Below, one piece after another: positions 1-5,025 of a DNA stretch of 5,127 nucleotides. Origin of the DNA: Acidobacteriota bacterium (GTDB lineage Bacteria; Planctomycetota; Phycisphaerae; WQYP01; JAJZKJ01); NCBI GenBank assembly GCA_021804195.1, contig JAJZKJ010000215.1:1-5127 (forward strand), read 5' to 3'. The notes beneath the pieces were generated by a model. The model saw nothing but the letters and a program-made list of their open reading frames with translations. It was not told where the DNA came from and ran no database searches. A program made the translations under genes and the position numbers. Numbering within the stretch: the first letter of the stretch is position 1; each line of letters begins with the position of its first letter.

Positions 1-71
1 CCGGTACCGGTTTTCCACGTGTTTTCTATCTTAAGTACCACCTTTACCGGCTCTATTTTCCGCTTATGGCC
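1..71 (+). repeat. Left arm of a perfect 71-bp inverted repeat; displaced copy of the squalene-hopene cyclase 3' region
   Basis: These 71 bases are the exact reverse complement of 1886-1956; identity stops at base 72. Read on the plus strand they encode part of the final conserved block of squalene-hopene cyclase, including the residues GTGFPRVFYLKYHLYRLYFP. The arm is therefore a fragment of the cyclase gene in the opposite orientation to the intact copy. It starts at the first base of the window, so the duplicated segment may continue to the left. At its right edge the sequence switches abruptly into the 3' part of the permease gene on the other strand. Whether this is real or an artefact cannot be settled from the window alone. 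Confidence 0.95.
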
Positions 72-1159
72 AGTCCCACGTAACGCCAGATTTGAGAATA
101 GGTCGGCGCGCCCTTGACGTAATGACTGCCGATCGTGATGTGGCGGTAGACCAGGCACTGGTTGATGTCAAAGTTGCTCAGGTAGGGAAGCAGATAACTG
201 GCGCTGTTGGCGATGCTTTGCCACGGCGCGCCCAGGTGCAGCAGCGGCACAAAACGCGTCAGATTCGCGCCGATGTACAGGGCGATGATGGCCGTCATGT
301 TCAGGGCCAGGCCGAAACGCGTGGCGATGGCCGTGCTGATGGCCGCCAGCGTGCCCAGCTCCATGAACTGCAGTACAAAGGCGGGGATCATGGCCAGAAT
401 TGCCTGCTTGTTCTCCCAGAACAAAAGCTCCCGGCCTGCAACGCTCGCCACGTCGATGGCAATTCGTTGATCGGAAAAATATCGCACCCAGGCGGCGGCG
501 GCGGCGGCGATGGTGGTCACGGCCATGGTGACGAAGATCAGGCAGAGCACTCCGAGGTACTTGCCGAGAACCACCTGCCAGCGGGCGATGGGTTTGCTCA
601 TCAGTGTAAGCATGGTGCGATTTTCGATTTCCTCGTCGATTACCTTTCCAGTGGCGAACACCATGATCACCAGGATGAACATGAGAACGAAGGACAGGGC
701 GACATCGCGGTACATTTTTGTGTCTTCGCCGAAGGTGTTGAAGGGAACAAAAGCCGTAATGATAACCGCCGCCAGACACAACGCCAGAACGATAAGCGTA
801 AAAGGCTGGAGCAGCGCCTCGTGGTAAGTCACGCGGGTCACGGCGCCCACGCGGCTCATGTTAAGGAAGGGAAGTATCACGTATTCCATCAGACCCACCA
901 CGGCGACGGCCGAGGTAAGCGCGGTGAACAAGGCGAACCAAAAACGCATGGAATTGGCCATGCCGGCGATTTCATTGGCGTAGTTGGAGGCCACGCCATG
1001 GTTGTTCTTGCCGGCATGTGAGGCTATGGCGACGGTTCGGTAGGCCTCCTGTATCAGGTGCTGCCGCCAGGCATAAGTGGCTGCGGTCAACGCCGTCAGG
1101 GTGATCAGGGTGATCACATAAATCCAGGTCATTTTGCGCACTTGCAACAGTCCTTTCAT
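53..1159 (-). CDS. ABC-2 type transporter permease, 3' end replaced by foreign sequence
   Basis: This is an integral membrane permease of the ABC-2/NosY type, which would form an export channel with an ATPase not encoded here; its substrate is unknown. Counting from the ATG at 1159 (368 codons), hydrophobic segments lie near residues 12-31, 74-98, 119-140, 154-171 and 201-225, with at least two more downstream. The cytoplasmic signature EEIENRTMLTLMSKP (residues 176-190), followed by ARWQVVLGKYLG, is typical of the family. The ATG at 1159 is preferred over a TTG at 1183, which adds eight low-complexity residues; an ATG at 1132 is also possible. No strong ribosome binding site precedes any of them. 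The frame ends AISGK-stop, and those five residues come from antisense cyclase sequence beyond the inverted-repeat junction near base 71. The natural C-terminus, probably a last membrane helix, is missing. Family assignment is firm; the 3' end is not authentic permease sequence. Confidence 0.85.
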   Translation of the reverse strand: MKGLLQVRKMTWIYVITLITLTALTAATYAWRQHLIQEAYRTVAIASHAGKNNHGVASNYANEIAGMANSMRFWFALFTALTSAVAVVGLMEYVILPFLNMSRVGAVTRVTYHEALLQPFTLIVLALCLAAVIITAFVPFNTFGEDTKMYRDVALSFVLMFILVIMVFATGKVIDEEIENRTMLTLMSKPIARWQVVLGKYLGVLCLIFVTMAVTTIAAAAAAWVRYFSDQRIAIDVASVAGRELLFWENKQAILAMIPAFVLQFMELGTLAAISTAIATRFGLALNMTAIIALYIGANLTRFVPLLHLGAPWQSIANSASYLLPYLSNFDINQCLVYRHITIGSHYVKGAPTYSQIWRYVGLAISGK

Positions 1160-1171
1160 GCCGCCCGGCTC

Positions 1172-1198
1172 GCGGAGCCGCAACGGCGGCCGCTCCGC
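1172..1198 (-). other. GC-rich hairpin just upstream of the permease start
   Basis: The 7-base arms GCGGAGC (1172-1178) and GCTCCGC (1192-1198) are perfectly complementary around a 13-base loop. In the permease mRNA this hairpin would end 12 bases before the ATG at 1159, where a ribosome binding site should lie and none is obvious. A role in damping translation is possible. It could equally be chance pairing in GC-rich DNA. Confidence 0.35.
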
Positions 1199-1228
1199 CG
1201 GGCGGTGGTGTGGAAAATGCCGATGGCG

Positions 1229-1253
1229 CCGCGCCTCGTCGCGGCAGGCGCGG
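1229..1253 (-). other. Strong 8-bp stem-loop between the acylphosphatase and permease genes
   Basis: The arms CCGCGCCT (1229-1236) and AGGCGCGG (1246-1253) pair perfectly around a 9-base loop. It lies 35 bases past the acylphosphatase stop in the direction of transcription. Only a short T tract (four Ts), about nine bases further on, follows it on the minus strand, so it is at best a weak intrinsic terminator. It could be a pause site or an mRNA-stabilising hairpin. Confidence 0.4.
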
Positions 1254-1288
1254 ATCGGGATGGTTTTCCGGTACGCCGGGAGCGGAAT

Positions 1289-1564
1289 TTACCAGGCGAT
1301 ACGCACGGGCGGCTCCATGCCGGTGGGCGGTTCCACACTTTCCCGTGCACCAGTAATGTAACCGCGGAAATGGGCGCGTATATCCTCCAATAAAATATCG
1401 ATACTCGCGGGCGATCCTTCCACGATCAACTCAACGCGGCCGTCGGGCAGGTTCCGTATGGCGCCGGCCAGTGGATGGCGGTGGGCCAGATGCACCACCG
1501 TCTGGCGGAAGCCCACGCCTTGCACGCGTCCGGCAAATAGTACCGTCTTTCGCTGCACGCTCAT
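1289..1564 (-). CDS. acyP: Acylphosphatase
   Basis: This is a small cytoplasmic enzyme that hydrolyses the carboxyl-phosphate bond of acyl phosphates such as acetyl phosphate or carbamoyl phosphate. At 91 residues it has the usual size of a free-standing family member. The signature GRVQGVGFRQT occupies residues 12-22, with the phosphate-binding loop and catalytic Arg20. The second signature, GAIRNLPDGRVELIVEG, lies at residues 34-50 and contains the catalytic Asn38. Both essential residues are present, so the enzyme should be active. The ATG at 1564 gives the expected N-terminus, with a weak GGTGG about eight bases upstream. It lies 273 bases downstream of the cyclase stop and 129 bases upstream of the permease start, on the same strand. 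Co-transcription is possible but the gaps do not require it, and no link to hopanoid synthesis is established. Confidence 0.95.
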   Translation of the reverse strand: MSVQRKTVLFAGRVQGVGFRQTVVHLAHRHPLAGAIRNLPDGRVELIVEGSPASIDILLEDIRAHFRGYITGARESVEPPTGMEPPVRIAW

Positions 1565-1623
1565 GATTCGGCCACCAGGAAAGCCTCTCGATGTTACTTG
1601 AGTTTATGGAATCGGGCTTCCTC

Positions 1624-1639
1624 CGGCAACCTGTTTTTT
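1624..1639 (+). repeat. 16-bp direct repeat, copy 1 (CGGCAACCTGTTTTTT)
   Basis: This is identical to 1787-1802, 163 bases away in the same orientation. On the minus strand the copy reads AAAAAACAGGTTGCCG. A loosely similar ATG-plus-TA-rich stretch precedes each copy on that strand, while the sequence after each copy differs. Confidence 0.8.
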
Positions 1640-1786
1640 CTAGCCATTCACGCCCCGGGTGTTTTCCGCGTGCGTCCCGACGGGCACGGGTTTTCCCGGT
1701 GTGCCGGAACCGCCAATCACCGCGCCGCCCCAGCCACGCAGCCGCGTGGATCGCAATCCCGCGGCCGTTTTCCGCGCCGCCGTGAA

Positions 1787-1802
1787 CGGCAACCTGTTTT
1801 TT
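1787..1802 (+). repeat. 16-bp direct repeat, copy 2
   Basis: This is the second copy of the repeat at 1624-1639, here followed by one extra T. It sits 35 bases past the cyclase stop in the direction of transcription. On the plus strand a 4-bp GCCG/CGGC hairpin precedes the T run, which superficially resembles a terminator, but no plus-strand gene ends there. Confidence 0.8.
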
Positions 1803-1837
1803 TAACATCCTCGCCGTATTTTGGTGGCGGGGGGGGG

Positions 1838-3847
1838 TTATGAATATATCGGATTGGCGGAGACAAGGCGGCGATAGCGGGCCAGGGCCATAAGCGGAAA
1901 ATAGAGCCGGTAAAGGTGGTACTTAAGATAGAAAACACGTGGAAAACCGGTACCGGTGAACCAGGGTTCATCCCAATCGCCTTGTGGATTCTGATTTTCG
2001 ATAAGCCATTGGATTGCCCGTCGCACGGCGGAGTCTTCAGCGCCGGCGACGGCCATCAACCCCATGGCTCCCCAGGCGGTTTGTGAGGCGGTGCTCGGGC
2101 CGCGGCCCTTGAGTTCGGGATTTTCGTAGGTTTGGCAGGATTCGCCCCAACTGCCATCGGGTTTCTGGCAGAGTCGCAGCCAATTGGCGGCGTGGCGGAC
2201 GTAGCGCCGGTCCATTCGCTCGCCGACGGCCCGCAGGCCGGTGAGCACCTGCCATGTTCCGTAGATGTAATTGACGCCCCAGCGGCCAAACCAGCAGCCT
2301 TCTTTTTCCTGCGTATTTCTGAGAAAAGCAATGCCCTTTTGTACCACCGGTTGGGCCTTGGTCAGTCCGTTGTGCCCCAGGCATTCCAGGACACGACCCG
2401 TAATGTCGGGACAAGAAGGGTCTTGGATGGCGTTGTGGTCGGCGAAGGGAATATGTTCAAGAATGGGGCGGCTGCGCGTACGATCGAAAGCCGCCCATCC
2501 GCCATCGTCGTTCTGCATCGCCAGAAGCCAATGAAGACCGCGCCGAACCGCGTCCTCGGCCGTCGGCCCACCGGCGCGCTTGAGCGCCATGACCACCATG
2601 GCGGTGTCGTCGACATCGGGATAATGGGGATTATTGAATTCAAAGAACCAACCGCTTGGCTCGATTCCGGGACAGTTTTTCATCCAATCGCTGCCTTGGC
2701 GGCATTCCTTGCTCAAGAGCCAGCGGGTGGTTTTTTCAGCTACCGGGTGCTCCGGCGACATACCCGCTTCGGCCAGGGCGTGCAGGGCAATGCCGGTGTC
2801 CCAAACCGGAGACCAGCAGGGCTGGATGCGAATCGTGTCGCCTTCCTGGATGAACAGATCGCGTAGATCTTTCTGGGCTTTCATCACCAGCGGGTGATCG
2901 TCGGGATAAGCCAGCGCCCGCAGTACGATTAGGATATAGACCATGGGTGGAAATATAGCGCCCAGGCCGTCGCAACCTTCCATGTGCTCGATGAGCCATT
3001 TTTCCGCCTCGCGCATGGCCCGCGGACGCAGCGGCGTGACCACGGTCTTTTCATAACGCTTCAGGGAAAGATCCAGCAGCAGAAACATTTCCCGCCAGCT
3101 TCGCGGAAGACCCTTGAGTCGCTGGGACGGGCTGTTGGCGGCTTCGGGGTTGTTGAAAAGCTCCGCGATGCTCCGCTGCGGCGGCAACTTTCGGATGGGC
3201 CTCCGGGCGCCCACAATCGCCAGCGGCAGGATCATGGTGCGGCTCCAGGCCGAGACGGCGTACAGATTAAAGTACATCCATTTGGGCAGAAGAATAATTT
3301 CCGGGGGTATAACGGGACAGGCGTCGTAACTGATCTGCCCGAGGGCGGCCAGGTAAAACTTGGTGAAGCTGTTGCATTGCTCGGCGCCGCCGAGTTCCCG
3401 GCACACCTGCCGGGCCGCTTGCATGTGGGGAGATTCGGGGTCATCCCCCATCAGCTTGAGGGCAAAATAGCCCTTGACGGTTCCATTGAGATCATGCTTG
3501 CCGCCGGGGAATAGATTCCATCCGCCCTCCGGCTGCTCAAGCCGGCGAAGATAGTTGGCGATGAACTTCAGGGCGGGGTCGTCTTCCTGACCGAGAATGA
3601 ATTTGAGCAGAATATATTCTGATTCGAGAATGCTGTCGCCCTGGAGTTCGCCCACCCAGTAGCCTTCCGAATGGTGTTGGGAGAACAAGCGGTTCTTCGC
3701 CCGCTGGAGACTGATTTGTATTTCATCCCTCTCCGTTGGACGCGTTCGCCTTCTTTCGCTTTCCACGGCGGTGTCCAACCTCTCACCGGCGATGGCGGCG
3801 TACCAGCCAGGGGCGGAGCCGTTGTTGATTCCGTTGGAACTGCTCAC
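1838..3847 (-). CDS. shc: Squalene-hopene cyclase
   Basis: This membrane-associated class II triterpene cyclase protonates squalene and folds it into hopene/hopanol, the committed step of hopanoid synthesis. From the GTG at 3847 it has 669 residues, within the family range. The catalytic DxDD motif is DVDD at residues 411-414; this marks a squalene cyclase, not an oxidosqualene cyclase, whose equivalent motif is DCTAE. QW-type repeats occur at EGYW (62-65), GGWAAFDRT (about W451), GCWFGRWGVNYIYGTWQVL (517-535), GSWGESCQ (about W567) and GDWDEPWFTGTGFPRVFYLKYHLYR (from 623). The conserved SPVWDTGIALHAL block is present. The start is uncertain. GTG 3847 has AAGGA ten bases upstream, while an in-frame TTG at 3907 has a better AGGAGGA. 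Either choice leaves a 40-60 residue N-terminal extension before the cyclase fold. Codons for residues about 631-654 are duplicated in inverted form at 1-71. No squalene-synthesis or hopanoid-tailoring gene is adjacent. Confidence 0.96.
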   Translation of the reverse strand: MSSSNGINNGSAPGWYAAIAGERLDTAVESERRRTRPTERDEIQISLQRAKNRLFSQHHSEGYWVGELQGDSILESEYILLKFILGQEDDPALKFIANYLRRLEQPEGGWNLFPGGKHDLNGTVKGYFALKLMGDDPESPHMQAARQVCRELGGAEQCNSFTKFYLAALGQISYDACPVIPPEIILLPKWMYFNLYAVSAWSRTMILPLAIVGARRPIRKLPPQRSIAELFNNPEAANSPSQRLKGLPRSWREMFLLLDLSLKRYEKTVVTPLRPRAMREAEKWLIEHMEGCDGLGAIFPPMVYILIVLRALAYPDDHPLVMKAQKDLRDLFIQEGDTIRIQPCWSPVWDTGIALHALAEAGMSPEHPVAEKTTRWLLSKECRQGSDWMKNCPGIEPSGWFFEFNNPHYPDVDDTAMVVMALKRAGGPTAEDAVRRGLHWLLAMQNDDGGWAAFDRTRSRPILEHIPFADHNAIQDPSCPDITGRVLECLGHNGLTKAQPVVQKGIAFLRNTQEKEGCWFGRWGVNYIYGTWQVLTGLRAVGERMDRRYVRHAANWLRLCQKPDGSWGESCQTYENPELKGRGPSTASQTAWGAMGLMAVAGAEDSAVRRAIQWLIENQNPQGDWDEPWFTGTGFPRVFYLKYHLYRLYFPLMALARYRRLVSANPIYS
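1886..1956 (-). repeat. Right arm of the 71-bp inverted repeat, inside the cyclase gene
   Basis: This is the exact reverse complement of 1-71. It encodes conserved C-terminal cyclase residues in the intact frame, so it is the original and the arm at 1-71 is the displaced copy. Base 1885 breaks the identity on the inner side. The outer side continues into cyclase sequence and cannot be compared, because the left arm reaches the window edge. Confidence 0.95.
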
Positions 3848-3896
3848 GGGGACTCGGTCCTTTTTGGTTACGGATGCCCGCCCGGCTGCTGCATCG

Positions 3897-3910
3897 CCGG
3901 CGCACAAGGC
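3897..3910 (-). repeat. 14-bp direct repeat in the cyclase leader, copy 1
   Basis: On the minus strand this reads GCCTTGTGCGCCGG, identical to 3942-3955 exactly 45 bases upstream. Both copies contain an in-frame TTG followed by codons for Cys-Ala-Gly. In this copy the TTG (3907) is preceded by a strong Shine-Dalgarno sequence. Confidence 0.75.
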
Positions 3911-3911
3911 T

Positions 3912-3918
3912 TCCTCCT
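3912..3918 (-). promoter_or_regulatory. Strong Shine-Dalgarno in front of an alternative cyclase start
   Basis: The minus strand reads AGGAGGA, then AGCC, then TTG at 3907, in frame with the cyclase. The match and spacing are much better than those of the AAGGA before GTG 3847. If used, the cyclase gains 20 N-terminal residues (689 in total). The AAGGA of the downstream site lies in GGACCGAGTCC, which can form a 4-bp hairpin over the site. Confidence 0.4.
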
Positions 3919-3941
3919 GATAGAGCCTGGACCGCGCCGTT

Positions 3942-3955
3942 CCGGCGCACAAGGC
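3942..3955 (-). repeat. 14-bp direct repeat in the cyclase leader, copy 2
   Basis: This is the upstream copy of GCCTTGTGCGCCGG. Its TTG (3952) is also in frame with the cyclase but has no ribosome binding site, so it is unlikely to be the start. Confidence 0.75.
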
Positions 3956-3961
3956 AGAAGA

Positions 3962-3990
3962 AAATTAGCAGAACTTTAACGCCGCGGCAA
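3962..3990 (-). promoter_or_regulatory. Possible sigma70-type promoter for the cyclase gene
   Basis: On the minus strand TTGCCG (3990-3985) and TAATTT (3967-3962) are separated by 17 bases. They match the -35 and -10 consensus at about four and three of six positions. The position, just downstream of the IS remnant and upstream of all candidate cyclase starts, is right, but the match is weak. Confidence 0.25.
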
Positions 3991-4019
3991 GGTGATTTGC
4001 CCGAAGGTGGCGTATTCTT

Positions 4020-4066
4020 TTGTGTGTAATGGTTGTGCGGGAGAAAAAGCAGGGCGTATCCTCAGG
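4020..4066 (+). repeat. Left terminal inverted repeat of the IS remnant
   Basis: It begins TTGTGTGTAA and contains AAGCAGGGC (4047-4055) and TCAGG (4062-4066), all matched in inverted order at the right end. The spacer between the first two blocks is 17 bases here and 12 on the right. Confidence 0.7.
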
Positions 4067-4084
4067 TTGTTCAGACCGTCTTTT

Positions 4085-4090
4085 AGGAGG
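4085..4090 (+). promoter_or_regulatory. Ribosome binding site of the truncated transposase
   Basis: A consensus AGGAGG lies eight bases before the ATG at 4099. It fixes the start of the transposase fragment and shows that the 5' end of the element is original. Confidence 0.7.
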
Positions 4091-4098
4091 ACACGCCC

Positions 4099-4407
4099 AT
4101 GCGTTGGTTAGCATCGGAACTGGAGTCGTATGGCAACAGGATGCCGAATCCGTGGAGTCTGGTCAAGGACCCGGAGGAATTCTGGGGCGATTGGAGCACC
4201 CAAGGCCGCCGGCTGCTCTGCAACCTGCTGGAAGGAACGATGGAGATCTGGCGGGATGAGTATGTTCAGGCCGCGCCGCATCGCAGCGCGGCGGAACGAC
4301 GTGCCTACCGCAACGGTTACTACCTGCGGAAGCACTGGCGCACGGCATTGGGGCCATTGGACCCGGTGCGGGTGCCGCGGTGCCGGCACCTACGAAAGGT
4401 TGCCTGA
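4099..4407 (+). pseudogene. Transposase N-terminal fragment, IS256/mutator-like
   Basis: The ATG at 4099 with a consensus ribosome binding site opens a 102-codon frame. The segment RAYRNGYYLRKHWRTALGPL followed by DPVRVPRCR (within residues 66-97) matches the N-terminal YRNGY...TxxGPLxxxRVPRxR pattern of IS256-type transposases, which are normally about 400 residues. Everything after it, including the catalytic DDE domain, is missing. After VPRCR the frame runs five codons through a palindrome (GGTGCCGGCACC, 4379-4390) and into the right end of the element, stopping at 4405-4407. The deletion junction is probably near this palindrome. The product cannot transpose DNA. Its last 18 bases overlap the convergent methyltransferase frame. 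Family assignment rests on a short motif. Confidence 0.7.
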
Positions 4408-5025
4408 CGATGCCCTGCTTGTCCCCCTGTCTTTACACACAAGATTTGACGCGACCGATTTTCGAAACACCAGGCCGTAATGAAATGGCGGCAGGTCAAT
4501 CAATTCCGGACCATCCTGGCGAAAGTTTACCTGCTGTGCCCAGGACCGGCACTGTTCGGGTCTCGGCCGGATGGCCATGCTCGGGCCGCGCGGGGTGGTC
4601 GGATCGAATCGCCAGTGCATAATTCCCACTCGCCCGCCGACTCTCAGCACGCGCCATGCTTCCCGCAGCAGCACCAGCGGGTCCTCCGCGTGCAGGATGT
4701 TAAAAAGCATCGCGTAATCAGCGACGCCATCGGGAAGGCCCGTGCCGTCGGCGATAAAATCGCGCACTTGCGCCCGCACGTTGACAAGCCCGGCCGCCTG
4801 GGCGCGGGCCTGGGTTGCGGCCACCATGGCCGGATCAATATCCAGGGCGTGGACATGTCCCCGAATAATTTTTCCCGCGGGAATGGCAAATGTGCCGTAG
4901 CCGCAGCCGAAGTCCACCGCATCGCCGCATTGGGATATCAGCCCCAGTTTTCTCAGCACGGCGGGTGGGTTAAAGAATTGGCTCCACAGGGCATCTTCGG
5001 GCATCCCGCTTTCCCGTGTTTTCAT
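4390..5025 (-). CDS. Class I SAM-dependent methyltransferase, C-terminus altered by the IS remnant
   Basis: This is a soluble methyltransferase of the Methyltransf_11/25 (UbiE-like) type, with 211 residues; the substrate is not predictable. Motif I is VDFGCGYGT (37-45), the SAM-binding glycine loop. LDID (61-64) supplies the acidic residue expected to hold the ribose. VRDF (87-90) fits the adenine-contact position, and LPDGVADYAMLFNILH (97-112) fits motif IV and the following helix. LREAWRVLRVGGRVGIMHW is the conserved post-motif strand. The fold looks complete up to PPFHYGLVFRK (ending at 4459). The IS remnant begins at 4442, so the last residues (LVCKDRGTSRASSGNLS) and the TAG stop come from the element. 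The real tail was probably different. The start is the ATG at 5025, with only GGGG upstream. The loss of the natural end probably does not affect the catalytic core. Confidence 0.87.
   Translation of the reverse strand: MKTRESGMPEDALWSQFFNPPAVLRKLGLISQCGDAVDFGCGYGTFAIPAGKIIRGHVHALDIDPAMVAATQARAQAAGLVNVRAQVRDFIADGTGLPDGVADYAMLFNILHAEDPLVLLREAWRVLRVGGRVGIMHWRFDPTTPRGPSMAIRPRPEQCRSWAQQVNFRQDGPELIDLPPFHYGLVFRKSVASNLVCKDRGTSRASSGNLS
4403..4442 (-). repeat. Right terminal inverted repeat of the IS remnant
   Basis: On the minus strand this starts TTGTGTGTAA (4442-4433), with AAGCAGGGC at 4420-4412 and TCAGG at 4407-4403, mirroring the left end. It is read through in frame by the methyltransferase gene. 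Confidence 0.7.

Larger units (their letters stand above)
1565..1837. other. Gene-poor spacer between the cyclase and acylphosphatase genes, with short repeats
   Basis: Open frames exist on both strands, but their translations are arginine-, proline- and glycine-rich, match nothing I recognise, and partly overlap acylphosphatase. I treat the stretch as non-coding. It holds a 16-bp direct repeat (1624-1639 and 1787-1802), a 10-bp direct repeat GTTTTCCGCG (1661-1670 and 1767-1776), a local inverted repeat around 1669-1688 (CCCG-A-CGGG core with flanking CGTG/CACG), and a run of nine Gs at 1829-1837 against the cyclase stop codon. No convincing intrinsic terminator for the cyclase gene is visible. 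It may be a degenerate interspersed repeat. Confidence 0.6.
4020..4442 (+). mobile_element. Internally deleted IS256-like insertion sequence (423 bp, both ends kept)
   Basis: The outer ends are TTGTGTGTAA (4020-4029) and its exact complement TTACACACAA (4433-4442). Inside them a second shared block, AAGCAGGGC, lies at 4047-4055 and inverted at 4412-4420, followed by TCAGG on both sides. Together these form imperfect terminal inverted repeats of about 40 bases with a small length difference. Between them is a ribosome binding site and the first part of a transposase gene that stops after 102 codons. An intact element would be roughly 1.3 kb or more, so most of the transposase has been deleted. 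The 8 bases outside each end (GTATTCTT and GATTTGAC) are not a duplication, so the flanks have changed since insertion or the ends are slightly misplaced. It could only move with help from a full-length relative. Confidence 0.75.

Noticed and set aside
92..1021. 309-codon plus-strand open frame opposite the permease gene
   Set aside because: Its translation is rich in His, Gly, Gln and Asp with no family resemblance. The opposite strand encodes a clear multi-helix permease with the ABC-2 signature, so this is a shadow frame.
1781..1803. Apparent plus-strand intrinsic terminator (GCCG-TGAA-CGGC, then T7)
   Set aside because: The stem is only four base pairs, five bases separate it from the T run, and no plus-strand gene ends here.
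1431..1808. 125-codon minus-strand frame spanning the spacer and part of acylphosphatase
   Set aside because: It overlaps acylphosphatase in another frame, is Arg-rich, and has no recognisable domain. It is more likely an open frame in GC-rich non-coding DNA.
1598..1843. 81-codon plus-strand frame in the cyclase-acylphosphatase spacer
   Set aside because: It has no ribosome binding site, its composition is low-complexity, and its last part is the poly-G tract read as Gly.
2132..2866. 244-codon plus-strand open frame inside the cyclase gene
   Set aside because: It is antisense to the DxDD and QW motifs of an unmistakable cyclase, and its translation resembles no family.
4020..4259. 79-codon plus-strand frame at the left end of the IS remnant
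   Set aside because: It starts inside the terminal inverted repeat and overlaps the transposase fragment, which has the proper ribosome binding site and the family motif.
4012..4450. Target-site duplication flanking the IS remnant
   Set aside because: The 8 bases on each side (GTATTCTT and GATTTGAC) differ. A shared GATTTG at 3994-3999 and 4443-4448 is too far from the left end to be a clean duplication.
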